IMG/VR virus record: IMGVR_UViG_3300037827_000415
Coordinates: 18,867 to 82,866 of that record
DNA length: 64,000 nt
Origin: a virus
Reading direction: 5' to 3' (one strand)
The position numbers and the translations under genes are program-made. Below the pieces are notes generated by a model, which worked only from the letters and a program-made list of their open reading frames with translations, was not told where the DNA came from and did no database searches. How positions within the stretch are numbered: position 1 is the stretch's first letter; every line of letters starts with the position of its first letter. Shown piece by piece: positions 38,824-47,849 of this stretch.

Positions 38824-40029
38824 TTAGGCAGCCGTGCCGGTGAAGAACGCGGTGGCCAAGCCGGAAGCGGCCGGGATGTATTCGCAGGGAATCGCGTTGT
38901 CGAGCGTGTAGAGATAGACGCCCGTCGGATCGTACGTGTACGTGGTCCAACTGGTCATGCCCATCTTGTCGACCCACGGCATGTTCGGGCCTTCGCTCAC
39001 GGGCTCGCTGCCCAGTGCGATTTCCCAGAACAGCGGATTCGGGGCCTTGGGGCCGAACCAGAAGCAACCGGCGGGCACGAACTTCGTGTAGGTCTCGGAG
39101 CCGAGAGCCCCCAACTGGAGCACGCTGTCGACGATGATCCACTCCAGCCACGGGAAGGCCCGCAGCCGGCACTTTTTGACGTTCTTCGGGTTGTCGAGTT
39201 CGTTGCTCTCGTCGCGGATGTATTCCGAGAACGGCGACTGGGCGATGCCGGCCTTCGCGATCACGTAGTCGTTTTCCGTGACGGCCTGCCAGATGTCTTC
39301 GCCGCAGATGATCCGGCCCAAGTTGGTGCCGACCGTCGTTTGCAGCGTGACGTCGAGCGACGCGATGTGCTTCGTGATGTCCGTGGACGGATTGGCCCAA
39401 CTCGATTGGATGATCGGAGCCCCGGCAAGTCCCGTGGACGGGTCGGTATTCGCCGTGCCGATCATGTTGAGCTGGTTGTAATTCTCGCCCGTCGACGTCG
39501 AGTTCGGCCGCTGGAAGTCGATCGTGAGCAACGCCCCGGCCGACGTAAAATTGTAATACATATTGTCGCCGGACTTGTGCAGGTACATCTTGCCCTGAAT
39601 CATGCCGGCGAGCATGGCGGCTCGGAAGTTCCCAATCCGCTGGCCCATGAAACGTTGCTGGCGGCGAATGAAACTCGCCCCCATGTTGTCGAATACGGCG
39701 GAACTGCCGCCGATCGGCCGGTAGTTATGCAACTCTTCGGCCAAGAGCGGCAATTTTTCGTGAGCACGGGCGATCGTCACATTGACGCGGCCCACCGGGT
39801 TGCGAGTGACGGTCGCGGCCGGACGCCCCGGTGCCGCGGCCTGAGCCGCCGTACGCACGTTGTTGAACGTGTCATAACCGTGCTGCCGGTGGCCGATCTT
39901 CATTTCGCACGGACCGCCCGGCTCCATGCCGAACAAGCGGAGCAAGGGATTCTCGGCGACGGCGATTCGAGAAATCACCTTCGTCGTGATAATCGGATGC
40001 AGGATTTGCTGGATACTTCCGGTCGTCAT
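38824..40029 (-). CDS. Major capsid protein
   Basis: 401 aa. Gene order (protease-scaffold, decoration, capsid), size and content fit an HK97-fold major capsid protein. Visible: a helix with MGASFIRRQQRFMGQRIGN, the E-loop-like QRPNSTSTGENY region, and an A-domain end with GCFWFGPKAPNPLFWEI and DNAIPCEYIPA. The shell is made of this protein. GGATCTCGGG precedes the ATG. Confidence 0.75.
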   Translation of the reverse strand: MTTGSIQQILHPIITTKVISRIAVAENPLLRLFGMEPGGPCEMKIGHRQHGYDTFNNVRTAAQAAAPGRPAATVTRNPVGRVNVTIARAHEKLPLLAEELHNYRPIGGSSAVFDNMGASFIRRQQRFMGQRIGNFRAAMLAGMIQGKMYLHKSGDNMYYNFTSAGALLTIDFQRPNSTSTGENYNQLNMIGTANTDPSTGLAGAPIIQSSWANPSTDITKHIASLDVTLQTTVGTNLGRIICGEDIWQAVTENDYVIAKAGIAQSPFSEYIRDESNELDNPKNVKKCRLRAFPWLEWIIVDSVLQLGALGSETYTKFVPAGCFWFGPKAPNPLFWEIALGSEPVSEGPNMPWVDKMGMTSWTTYTYDPTGVYLYTLDNAIPCEYIPAASGLATAFFTGTAA

Positions 40030-40083
40030 TTCCCGAGATCCTTACTTGACCATGTTCGGTCAGTGAGCCGCTGACAGCGTGGC

Positions 40084-40896
40084 TTAGCTGAAGGTGACGG
40101 TATTGGTCGGGGCCGAGAGCACTTGGGGGACCCACTTGAGGTTCGTGCCGTCGTAGAACGAGCTGACCTGGACGAAACCGCCGATCTTGTGGGACGCCGT
40201 GACGAACGTGATGTCGTTGTACGTGGCCGAGTTGTCGCCGACGATATTCGCCCCCTCGTTGGAGGCGATGACCATGTTCTGGTTTGCTTCGTTCAGGAAC
40301 CAGATGCTGATGCCGTTGGCGATCGGCGGCAACGTGAACGTGAACTGCCCCGTGCTGTTCGCGATGAACAACTTGCCAGAGTCGGCCGCCACGCAGGCGT
40401 ATGACGCTCCCGTGGTCTGCGGGATAACCTGGAGCCAAGGAAATTGGCGGCCGGGGAAATCGTCATCGAACATGAATCGGGCACGCATCTGGGCACGTGC
40501 CTGACCGTCCAGTCCGATCAACTGGCTCGCCTTCACGGGGCCGCCGCACATGAACATACCGGCGTAACGGCCGGCGACGGCGTTCGTGAACGGGTCGAGC
40601 ATGTTCACTTCGCACGTCAGGATCGCGACGGCGACGTTCGATCCGTCCGTGGCGTTCGCGGAGTACGCCGTATACTGCCCCGGCGTGGCCGCGAGCTGAC
40701 CAAGCAAGAGGCCCGGCCGCAGCACCGTGTTCGGCGTATTGCCGACGTCCGTCGTGGTCGACGACAGCGTGCCATCGGTCCACTGATAGCCACCCCAGAA
40801 CGATCCGCCCCAGCCGATCGTCGCTTCTTGGGACTGAACGAGCCCGGTCGGGCCGGGAGCACCCCAACCGTATCCACCGCTGGCAACGATCCCCAT
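40084..40896 (-). CDS. Head decoration protein with extra C-terminal domain
   Basis: 270 aa. Residues ~58-105 (TVLRPGLLLGQLAAT ... YSANATDGSNVAVAILTCEVN) match the lambda gpD/HDPD pattern (G-vlG-i---g-y--Y---a-DG---a-gil). A long second half, beta-rich with DSGKLFIANSTGQFTFTLPP, is not part of lambda gpD and may be a surface-exposed adhesin-like domain. Confidence 0.7.
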   Translation of the reverse strand: MGIVASGGYGWGAPGPTGLVQSQEATIGWGGSFWGGYQWTDGTLSSTTTDVGNTPNTVLRPGLLLGQLAATPGQYTAYSANATDGSNVAVAILTCEVNMLDPFTNAVAGRYAGMFMCGGPVKASQLIGLDGQARAQMRARFMFDDDFPGRQFPWLQVIPQTTGASYACVAADSGKLFIANSTGQFTFTLPPIANGISIWFLNEANQNMVIASNEGANIVGDNSATYNDITFVTASHKIGGFVQVSSFYDGTNLKWVPQVLSAPTNTVTFS

Positions 40897-40958
40897 TTCT
40901 CAGTTCCCCAAAAAGACTTGTGCGGCAATCCCAATCAAGGTCATGACGGCGTTTGGAG

Positions 40959-42371
40959 TTAGGCGAGGCCCATCGCTTTGAGTTCGGCGTCCACGATCGA
41001 ATTCTGCTCTTCTTCCGACTCGGGCACGACGCCCCCGCCGGTGAAGAATCCGGGCTGCGGCTCGACTTCGAGCTTGCCGCGATCGCTGGCCATTTGCGTG
41101 ATCTTTTGCTTGTCGTCCCAGACGGCACCGGCCGGCATCGACTCGATGATTTCAAGCTTGGCATCGAGCAAGGCGTTCGACTTCGACTCGGCGGAGAACT
41201 GGAACGTCTTCGCCAAGTCGCGAAGCTTGGCCGAGTTGGCGGGGCTCACGCGGCCGGAGCGTTCGGCGTTGCCGATGCGGGCCAGATACTTCTCCTGACA
41301 CATCTCGGTCAACTGCTCACGCATGGCGATTTCCATCGCCGTGGGCTGCGACATTTGCACGGGCTCGACCGGCTTCACTTCGGGCTCATTGCCGTCCAAG
41401 GAAAGCTGAAACGCTTCGATCAGTTCCGGCGTTTCCTTGATCTTTTTGGCCTTGTCGGCGGCCATCTTGCCGGAAGCAACCATCGCGTCTAGTTTGGCGG
41501 CAGCATCTTGGCTCATAACAAGCACCGTTGGTTCGGTTCTGAGGGATCGATCGGAATTCTGGTCGCGGTTCTCAGGCTGATCCTGACGTTGACCGCCGGT
41601 ATTCTGTTCGGCCGCTGCGGATGACTCGGTCGCCGCGAGCAGGATTTTCGGAGCGTTCTTCGCGGCCCACGACCAGCCGTCCGGGAGTACGATGTTGTGC
41701 CCCTTGGCCAAGCATTCGATCAGCCGCTGGAGCGTGGTCGGCTTTTTCTCGCCCGGCTTCTTCTCGTCGTCCGCTTCGGGCTTGTTGTAGTCGTCCGAAT
41801 ACGGGTCGTCCGTCTGGACTTCTTCGTAGGGCGAGTCGCCCAATTGAACTGTCTGGATCGCACCTTTGGCCAAGGCTGCGTCGAGACTCATGGCCGTCGC
41901 CGCGAGGAATTCCTTCGACTGATTCGGGTTGACCGGACGCGGCGTCACGGCAATGTGCGTGATCGCCTTTTCGTATTTCTTGCCGCTGATCGGGTTCGTG
42001 TACGGGCCAAACTGTGGGCTGAGTTTGCGGCCGATCTTTTCGAGCTTGTCGGCGTCGTCGTCGCGAGGGGCATCGAACCGAACAGACAGGTTTCCTTTGT
42101 CGTCCTTGAAAAACTCTTTCACCTCACCGATTTGAAGGCGGTCCCGATCGCGTCGCTCGCGTTCGGCGGTGTCCTCTCGCTTGTAGGGCCAGCCTGTTGG
42201 ATCATCGACGGCCGGATGTCCCCAGTGAACCGGCACGTCCAGGCCGGTTTCGTTCATGTCGGTCCACGCGGACAGGAATTCGTCGTAATCGGACGTCGAA
42301 ACGTCGATGACGGCGGTTTCCGTGAAGAACCGTCCCGGCTCTCCGATATCCTTGGTGAACTGCTTGCCCAT
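40959..42371 (-). CDS. Prohead protease fused to scaffold
   Basis: 470 aa from ATG at 42371, preceded by AGAGCGA. The N-terminal domain (VPVHWGHPAVDDPTGWPYKRED; RLQIGEVKEFF; ITHIAVTPRPVN) resembles Mu I-type prohead proteases. An acidic linker follows, then a helical scaffold-like region. An internal ATG at 41516 (MSQDAAAKLD) would give a separate 185-aa scaffold, as lambda Nu3 is made from within gene C. Confidence 0.7.
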   Translation of the reverse strand: MGKQFTKDIGEPGRFFTETAVIDVSTSDYDEFLSAWTDMNETGLDVPVHWGHPAVDDPTGWPYKREDTAERERRDRDRLQIGEVKEFFKDDKGNLSVRFDAPRDDDADKLEKIGRKLSPQFGPYTNPISGKKYEKAITHIAVTPRPVNPNQSKEFLAATAMSLDAALAKGAIQTVQLGDSPYEEVQTDDPYSDDYNKPEADDEKKPGEKKPTTLQRLIECLAKGHNIVLPDGWSWAAKNAPKILLAATESSAAAEQNTGGQRQDQPENRDQNSDRSLRTEPTVLVMSQDAAAKLDAMVASGKMAADKAKKIKETPELIEAFQLSLDGNEPEVKPVEPVQMSQPTAMEIAMREQLTEMCQEKYLARIGNAERSGRVSPANSAKLRDLAKTFQFSAESKSNALLDAKLEIIESMPAGAVWDDKQKITQMASDRGKLEVEPQPGFFTGGGVVPESEEEQNSIVDAELKAMGLA

Positions 42372-42376
42372 TCGCT

Positions 42377-42406
42377 CTAATCTGGCCCCAAACAGGATCT
42401 TGTCAA
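42377..42406 (-). promoter_or_regulatory. Phage promoter TTGACA-18-GATTAG for the capsid operon
   Basis: Minus strand TTGACA (42401-42406), 18 bp, GATTAG (42377-42382), 5 bp before the ATG at 42371. The transcript would have almost no leader, unless it starts further upstream. Confidence 0.55.
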
Positions 42407-42435
42407 CGTTGTTTTCCGTGGAGGCCGGACTTTTT

Positions 42436-42465
42436 TTGACTCGCCTATGCGGTTTTTGAGATGAT
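42436..42465 (+). promoter_or_regulatory. Phage promoter TTGACT-18-GATGAT
   Basis: TTGACT (42436-42441) behind seven T, 18 bp, GATGAT (42460-42465), 8 bp before the ATG at 42474. Divergent from the capsid promoter. Confidence 0.65.
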
Positions 42466-42473
42466 CGCCATCC

Positions 42474-43427
42474 ATGGGATGCAAGAAAAAACGCCGAAAA
42501 CATCGCAGCAAGGGCAAGCCGCTCGCGTTGCCGACAGTCGTCTTTGACAACTGGAAAGCCTTAACTGTCGGACTTGGCCCGAGGCGGCTCGGCTATCTCG
42601 CGAGGCGGATCTCAGGCGAATCGTTTTCTCAAATTGCGGTGACGGAAGGGATGACCCGACAGGCAATTAGCAATGTCGTGCGGACAGCGTTGAGAAGAAT
42701 GTCACGCAACGCCCGCAAACTGAACATCGATCTCGGGTGCGACATCCTTGCGATCTCAAAAGCACGGTCCACCGCGATTGCCACGCGGGACGGAAAGTTC
42801 TCTTGGCGGCACACACGAAAGCGGGCGATCGCATGCCGACTGAACACTTTGAAAAAAGCATTGAAGGCCGGACCTAACGCTCAGGCATTCTGCTGGAAGA
42901 CGAATTTCCCCAAAGCGGGATGTGATTTTTGCGGTGCAATTTATCGTCGCTGGGCAGGGATCGTGAGCAGATGCACTGATACAACCACTCCGGCATATCG
43001 ATGGTATGGAGCACGCGGAATAACCGTGTGCGAAGAATGGCTGAACAGTTTCAACGCATTTCGTCTCTGGTGCCTTTCAAACGGCTTTGCCTGCAATCTT
43101 CAAATTGATCGCCGCGACGGCAATCTTGGCTATTCTCCGGACAATTGCCGTTTCGTCACTTCACAACAAAATTGCTGGAATTGTGGCAAGACACGCAAAG
43201 TTGGCAGTGGCCTCAAGCAGTCGAAATACAAGGGCGTCTCGTGGTGGGCGGCGGTCGGGTGCCGGGCACGCTGGAAAGCTGCCATTCGCGTAAATCGCAA
43301 GAGTATTCATCTCGGATTGTTTGATAACGAGGAAGATGCCGCCCGAGCCTATGATGCGGCCGTTCTCCGTCATCGCGATCCGCAGTACGCCTACCTCAAC
43401 TTTCCAGATGTGAACGCGGCTAAGTGA
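42474..43427 (+). CDS. HTH - HNH - AP2 fusion endonuclease
   Basis: 317 aa. N-terminal ~85 residues hold a sigma-region-4-like helix-turn-helix (GESFSQIAVTEGMTRQAISN). Then an HNH core (RWAGIVSRCTDTTTPAYRWY, GITVCEEW, QIDRRDGNLGYSPDNCRF) and an AP2 domain (SKYKGVSW ... HLGLFDNEEDAARAYDAAVL, LNF). Probably a mobile endonuclease that has captured or inserted into an HTH gene. No Shine-Dalgarno is visible; translation may be leaderless. Confidence 0.8.
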   Translation: MGCKKKRRKHRSKGKPLALPTVVFDNWKALTVGLGPRRLGYLARRISGESFSQIAVTEGMTRQAISNVVRTALRRMSRNARKLNIDLGCDILAISKARSTAIATRDGKFSWRHTRKRAIACRLNTLKKALKAGPNAQAFCWKTNFPKAGCDFCGAIYRRWAGIVSRCTDTTTPAYRWYGARGITVCEEWLNSFNAFRLWCLSNGFACNLQIDRRDGNLGYSPDNCRFVTSQQNCWNCGKTRKVGSGLKQSKYKGVSWWAAVGCRARWKAAIRVNRKSIHLGLFDNEEDAARAYDAAVLRHRDPQYAYLNFPDVNAAK

Positions 43428-43449
43428 TTCGCCGCCGGCCAAACTTTTT

Positions 43450-43479
43450 TTGACCGCATGGGGGCTGTTTTGGGATGAT
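43450..43479 (+). promoter_or_regulatory. Phage promoter TTGACC-18-GATGAT
   Basis: TTGACC (43450-43455) behind a T-run, 18 bp, GATGAT (43474-43479). AAGGAGCGAGAG and the ATG at 43504 follow. Drives the plus-strand accessory island. Confidence 0.7.
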
Positions 43480-43503
43480 GCGTGGCGAAAGGAGCGAGAG
43501 AAA

Positions 43504-43713
43504 ATGCCGAACAAATCTGTCCCTTTGTCAGAATGCATGGACTATCAGCAGGAGCATCGGGCACGCTCTTATTCGTCCGGGCTCTGCCCCGACTGCAAGT
43601 CCCCTTTGGCTTCCGGCAAGAAACGGTGCAAGGCGTGCCTTGCAAAGGGCCGTGAGCGAGCACGCAAATATCATGAGCGACGACGTGCGGCGAATCGGAA
43701 GGAGGGGCGATGA
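43504..43713 (+). CDS. Small zinc-ribbon basic protein
   Basis: 69 aa from ATG at 43504, after AAGGAGCGAG. CPDCKSPLASGKKRCKACLAKG is one complete zinc ribbon; an Arg/Lys-rich end follows. Probable nucleic-acid binder. ATGA overlap with the methyltransferase gene. Confidence 0.7.
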   Translation: MPNKSVPLSECMDYQQEHRARSYSSGLCPDCKSPLASGKKRCKACLAKGRERARKYHERRRAANRKEGR

Positions 43714-44315
43714 CCCAACTGGAACAACTCGCCGCCGACATGCTCGCCCAAATCGACCGCGACGAAATGCGTCGGCTGGAGCAACTTTACCCCGACTGCA
43801 CTTGGGCCAAGTTCTTCGACGTCGAGCGGTTCGTGATGTGTGCGGCGGATAAGGCGATCGGTGAACTGAGGCTTGACCAGTGGGATTTCCCGCTTCGCAT
43901 TCTCGACTTGGGCAGCGGTTTCGGCTATCTGCCGCTCGCCGCGAAGGTGCTCGGCCACGAAGCGATCGCCCTGGAGTGGCCCAATGAAATCACGCAAGCA
44001 GCATCGCGGTGCGTGCCTGTTCGCTGGGTGTTCCAGCGGATTGAACGTCTCGTTTCGCTGTTCACGATTGGCACATTCGATCTTGTGAACATGACGGGCG
44101 TGAATCTCGTCCATGCTGGCGATTCGCCGCGGCAATTCTGGTCTCAATCCGACTACGAGTTCCTAATCGACGACGTGCTGACCATGCTTCGGCCCGACGG
44201 CCGGTTCATCATCGAATACAACCGCGGGCCGGAGCATAACTGGCTGGCCGGCTGCAATTGGAACGGGCGGCGGCATACCAGTGTTGGGAATCGGATCGTT
44301 TTTACGAAGGAGTGA
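43710..44315 (+). CDS. Class I SAM-dependent methyltransferase
   Basis: 201 aa. Motif I ILDLGSGFGYLPLAAKVLG, acidic motif II ALEW, a post-I FDLVNMTGVNL and the RPDGRFIIEY block (motif III/IV region). The substrate is not evident. With glycosyltransferases downstream it may modify a sugar or a small molecule rather than DNA, since no DPPY-type motif is present. Confidence 0.75.
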   Translation: MTQLEQLAADMLAQIDRDEMRRLEQLYPDCTWAKFFDVERFVMCAADKAIGELRLDQWDFPLRILDLGSGFGYLPLAAKVLGHEAIALEWPNEITQAASRCVPVRWVFQRIERLVSLFTIGTFDLVNMTGVNLVHAGDSPRQFWSQSDYEFLIDDVLTMLRPDGRFIIEYNRGPEHNWLAGCNWNGRRHTSVGNRIVFTKE

Positions 44316-44593
44316 TGATGTTCGACCCGAGCGACCCGGCCATTTCTTCGGCGTACGATGAATGGCTCAAAACGCGCCCGGCTTCCGTGCAAAAACTCGC
44401 GGCCGAATTTCCGCCGGGGACTGCGGTTAATCTCGACGGTGAACAGTGGTTTGTTTTCAGTTACACCGAAGGCGATGAGGTTTCGCTGACTCCGGTTCAC
44501 CCGGCCGACGATTACACGGCGGCATTTAAAGAGCGGCGGCTTGTCCATGCCGAATGCTTGCGAAAGGCGATGGCTACAGATGAATCCACGTGA
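44315..44593 (+). CDS. Hypothetical protein
   Basis: 92 aa. Two ATGs in tandem follow GAAGGAG, and the first overlaps the previous stop (TGATGATG). Beta-rich middle (AVNLDGEQWFVFSYTEGDEV). No family recognised. Confidence 0.6.
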   Translation: MMFDPSDPAISSAYDEWLKTRPASVQKLAAEFPPGTAVNLDGEQWFVFSYTEGDEVSLTPVHPADDYTAAFKERRLVHAECLRKAMATDEST

Positions 44594-44924
44594 CGAACTG
44601 CGGATGCTCGTGCTGTTTTATGTGGGTGGCGTGATTGGGATCGCCGCGCTGAAAGAGCGACTCACTGAAATCGTTAAACGCGAACCGGACAAACGGCGTG
44701 AGCAGTTGATGCTGTCGGCTTCGATGGTCTTGGGTGTCAAAGGCCAGGAGATGCAGAGAGCAATCGAGATGGAAACGGCCGCGATCAGTCTAGCCAACAA
44801 CAGGGCGGAATTGATGCTTGCCGCGTGCAAAGACTACACCGCACCGATCCGTGGCTGGAACGTCGGCGAATTGGCGGATCGCGATCAGATTCTGGTCAAC
44901 AAGTTGAAGGCGGCTGTGCAGTGA
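44580..44924 (+). CDS. Helical hypothetical protein
   Basis: 114 aa from ATG at 44580 (MNPRDELRML), overlapping the previous gene by 14 bp and the next by one base (TGATG). N-terminal hydrophobic stretch, then charged helices. No family recognised. Confidence 0.55.
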   Translation: MNPRDELRMLVLFYVGGVIGIAALKERLTEIVKREPDKRREQLMLSASMVLGVKGQEMQRAIEMETAAISLANNRAELMLAACKDYTAPIRGWNVGELADRDQILVNKLKAAVQ

Positions 44925-45256
44925 TGTTTAAACTGAGGATTTCAGAGCGATTCATTGAACGTCGCGGAAATTTTACGTTCACGTTCAACAAATTAGTCGA
45001 GTTGCCTTTTGCTCCGCAAAACGGGCTCGTAATCTTTATTGCCGGCCAGTTTGAGATTCCGGTCAACCATCTGCTGTGGGACGACAACGAGCAACGGTTC
45101 GACTGTTATGTTGAGCACCGGATGGAAGTCGACGTTGACGGGGAGAGCGGCCGGGAACTGGTTGATTTTGTTGAGCTAAAAATAATTCATGGATGGGATC
45201 CAGATTCCGCACGATCGGACGTTGAATTTTCTCGCATTAAGGACGCCGCGACTTGA
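44924..45256 (+). CDS. Hypothetical protein
   Basis: 110 aa from ATG at 44924 (MFKLRISERF). Beta-rich (FTFTFNKLVELPF; GLVIFIAGQFEIPVNHLLW). Its TGA overlaps the TTG start of the glycosyltransferase. No family recognised. Confidence 0.6.
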   Translation: MFKLRISERFIERRGNFTFTFNKLVELPFAPQNGLVIFIAGQFEIPVNHLLWDDNEQRFDCYVEHRMEVDVDGESGRELVDFVELKIIHGWDPDSARSDVEFSRIKDAAT

Positions 45257-46230
45257 CCACAATCCGCGTCCTAATCATCTCCGATCGCGAAGGCTACTGC
45301 TTCACCCGCCGAGCCGAAGCGATCCAGCGACATGCCCCCGAACGGCTGAGCGTGGAAATCATCCACTACAGCTACGCCGACCTGTCGCAAATCCCGTGGT
45401 CGCAATACGACGTGATCTACTGCTTGCCGCCGCAAGTCGCCCGAGAGGTCCGCGGCAACATGGAAGCGGCCGGAGCGGACGTGCCGCTTGCCGTCGCCTG
45501 GAACAGCGGGGTCGGCCGGATCGGTTACGATGTCGCCGAAGCGTGGCAATCGGCCGACTTCATGGTCTGCAATAATTACGCGGCCTGGATCGACGCCAAG
45601 CGGCGGATCAGCGACTTTCGCGGGTGCCACATTTCCAACGGCGTCGATATCGACGTTTTCCAGTGCAAAGTGCCGATGGCCGAACGGCCTAAGCGAGTGC
45701 TCTGGATTGCGAGCGAACACAAGGCCAACGACCCGTACGACGTGAAGGGCTGGCACACGGTCGCGGCCCCGCTCAAATCACTCTTGGAAGGCACCGGCAT
45801 CGAGTGCGATTTCCGCGTCGTGCCGGAAGCGGAAGAGTTGACCGCGGCCCAGATGTGCGACTGGTACAACACGGGCAGCGTGTTTCTCGTGACGAGCACG
45901 ACCGAGGGGACGCCGAACACGGCCCTGGAAGCTGCGGCATGCGGTTGCTCGCTCTGCACGCTCCCCGTGGGCAATATGCGGGAACTGATCTCCAGCGGCA
46001 TCAACGGGAAGATCATCGAGAAGCGATCCAATTGGAACATCAGTTGGGTTTTCATCGCGGTCAAAGAGGCATTGGCCGATCGTGAGAAGTTCTCGGCCGC
46101 GATGCTGCGGAAGATTCCCGAATGGGACTGGTCGAAGCGAGTGCCGTTTTACGTCGGCGTGTTTGACGCGATGGCCCGGCGGGTACAGTTGGAGAACTTC
46201 AGCTATCTGGATCGTCGGGCCGCTCGGTAA
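45253..46230 (+). CDS. GT4-like glycosyltransferase
   Basis: 325 aa starting at TTG (TTGA overlap with the previous stop). GT-B fold features: an N-terminal domain with SVEIIHYSYADL, CHISNGVDIDVFQ as the link before the donor domain (typical NGVD), and STTEGTPNTALEAAACG, the GT4 nucleotide-sugar block (E-x7-E variant with Glu at the first place). It probably adds a sugar to a phage or host surface component, or to modified DNA. Confidence 0.85.
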   Translation: MTTIRVLIISDREGYCFTRRAEAIQRHAPERLSVEIIHYSYADLSQIPWSQYDVIYCLPPQVAREVRGNMEAAGADVPLAVAWNSGVGRIGYDVAEAWQSADFMVCNNYAAWIDAKRRISDFRGCHISNGVDIDVFQCKVPMAERPKRVLWIASEHKANDPYDVKGWHTVAAPLKSLLEGTGIECDFRVVPEAEELTAAQMCDWYNTGSVFLVTSTTEGTPNTALEAAACGCSLCTLPVGNMRELISSGINGKIIEKRSNWNISWVFIAVKEALADREKFSAAMLRKIPEWDWSKRVPFYVGVFDAMARRVQLENFSYLDRRAAR

Positions 46231-46259
46231 TGTCGCGTTATCTCACGCCTGAAGCACGC

Positions 46260-46529
46260 CTAGAACCACTCGCGACGGTTAGGTGCGACGTACGTCTCCC
46301 GAAATTCGTCATCGGTGCGGGTCAAATAGATCACCGCTTCGACGATTCCCACCACGTGCATCGGAACCGCGCCGATTCCGCATGTGCACACGCTCACCAA
46401 GAGCATGATCAGCCCGGCTTGCCAGTATCCCATGACGAATTTGTGCAGGCCGATCGATCCGGCAAGTATCCCGCAGATTCCAGCCGCGAGCTTCAATCCG
46501 TTGACGGGCTGGGGTTGGTCGGTGCTCAT
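46260..46529 (-). CDS. TM2-domain membrane protein
   Basis: 89 aa. LAAGICGILAGSIGLHKFVMGYWQAG ... IGAVPMHVVGIVEAVIYL matches TM2 domains (two helices with a G--G-H-FY/M-G turn). Ends in a charged tail. Converges with the glycosyltransferase gene. TM2 proteins have no clear single function. Confidence 0.8.
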   Translation of the reverse strand: MSTDQPQPVNGLKLAAGICGILAGSIGLHKFVMGYWQAGLIMLLVSVCTCGIGAVPMHVVGIVEAVIYLTRTDDEFRETYVAPNRREWF

Positions 46530-46566
46530 GCTGGCAGGTTAACTCGGATCGGAGGATCGGAAAAGA

Positions 46567-46842
46567 TCAAAGCGAGAATATCGCGGCGGCAACGCGGAGC
46601 AACTTGCGGATGATTCTCGCCCGACGACGAACGCGGCGAGCCTTCACCCATCTCTGGACTACTGCCTCGGCCTTGTCGACTTCGGACCGATGCTTAGCCC
46701 AACAATTGGAATGCCAGCGGCGACCGTGCTTGTCTTCGTGCCCGCGATAATCCCTGAGCACGAAATTAAAGCTGATTAGTCCGAGGTGCCACTCACCGCA
46801 TCCCGGACATTCATATTGGCGTTCAGCAGTTCTCTGATTCAT
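46567..46842 (-). CDS. Zinc-binding basic protein
   Basis: 91 aa from ATG at 46842 (MNQRTAERQYECPGC). CPGCGEWH and HSNCWAKH could form one zinc site. The C-terminal half is an Arg-rich helix. ATGA overlap with the upstream glycosyltransferase-like gene. Confidence 0.6.
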   Translation of the reverse strand: MNQRTAERQYECPGCGEWHLGLISFNFVLRDYRGHEDKHGRRWHSNCWAKHRSEVDKAEAVVQRWVKARRVRRRARIIRKLLRVAAAIFSL

Positions 46843-47849
46843 CGTGATTCCGTCGCTTGCACAATGTCCGCATAAAGCTGATCCGCCACGTTCTCGACGT
46901 CGAGACTGTCGATCAGGATTCTGCGATTGGCCAGCCTGAAGGATTCTCCGGTTTCGTTCAGCGGCTTCGTGAACGAATAAATCGCACTCTCGACCGCCGC
47001 TTCCAAGTCGGCGAAGTCCGGCCCGCATTGGATGTGCAGCGGGAAATTGCTGACGTGCCGGACATCCGGCTTGATCACCACGCAGCCCGCGAAGACGCCT
47101 TCGCTATCGCGAAAACAGCATTCCCCGAGCCCGTACGGGCTGACCACGACCTTGGACTGAAACAGCATGTCGGCGTACTGGTCCAACTGAAACGGCCGGC
47201 CGCGGTGCACCTCGACGCGATACTTACTGGGCAACTGCGACAACGCCTCAACGCACAGTTCGCGATGCTGCTGGATCAGCGGTGCCCCGTATTCCATCCA
47301 ACCGGCAAAGCACACGTCGATCGGCCGGTCGGCGTTCGCGGCTCGCTCGTCGCCGTAGGCGAGGATCTTTTGCGGATGATCGAACGCTCCGTAGCCGAAT
47401 GGAGCTTTGATGCGGGCGATGCGGTCAACTGGGATTTGCATGGGCGGATCAGGGAACGGCCGCACGACGTTAGTGATCGCGTCCTCGATCAGCAACTCGT
47501 GCCAACGCCCGTGAAAGCGGTTGTACTTCCAGGGGTCGACGTAAACGCTCTTCTTCCAGCAAATCGATGGAGGGAATTCCGAGCAAAGCGTTTTGCGGGC
47601 CACTGAGCAGAGGTCGGCTCCGTCCTTGTTGTCGATTAGCAAAAAAGGCCGCTTGATCGGCAACCGTCCGTCGATCAAAGCTTGGTGGATAATCCCGCAA
47701 TCGAAAGACTCGTCGGATTGCCTGAATGCCAATAAGTCGAGCGGTCCCATTTCATAAAATTCAACCCCCCGCTTCGCCACGGCAGGCAGAAACCGCCGCA
47801 AGGTCTGCGAGTGCGAATCGTCGCCGAGAAGTAGGCCGACTTGGATCAT
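46839..47849 (-). CDS. Exostosin/CgeB-like glycosyltransferase
   Basis: 336 aa from ATG at 47849 (MIQVGLLLGDDS). GT-B-like C-terminal half: DVCFAGWMEYG, QYADMLFQSKVVVSPYGLGECCFRDSEGVFAGCVVIKPD is the pattern of the donor-sugar domain of exostosin/CgeB-type enzymes (the SP-G-ge---R--E---aGc-pvi-p run). Probably a second sugar transfer step of the island. Coupled by ATGA to its neighbour. Confidence 0.75.
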   Translation of the reverse strand: MIQVGLLLGDDSHSQTLRRFLPAVAKRGVEFYEMGPLDLLAFRQSDESFDCGIIHQALIDGRLPIKRPFLLIDNKDGADLCSVARKTLCSEFPPSICWKKSVYVDPWKYNRFHGRWHELLIEDAITNVVRPFPDPPMQIPVDRIARIKAPFGYGAFDHPQKILAYGDERAANADRPIDVCFAGWMEYGAPLIQQHRELCVEALSQLPSKYRVEVHRGRPFQLDQYADMLFQSKVVVSPYGLGECCFRDSEGVFAGCVVIKPDVRHVSNFPLHIQCGPDFADLEAAVESAIYSFTKPLNETGESFRLANRRILIDSLDVENVADQLYADIVQATESR

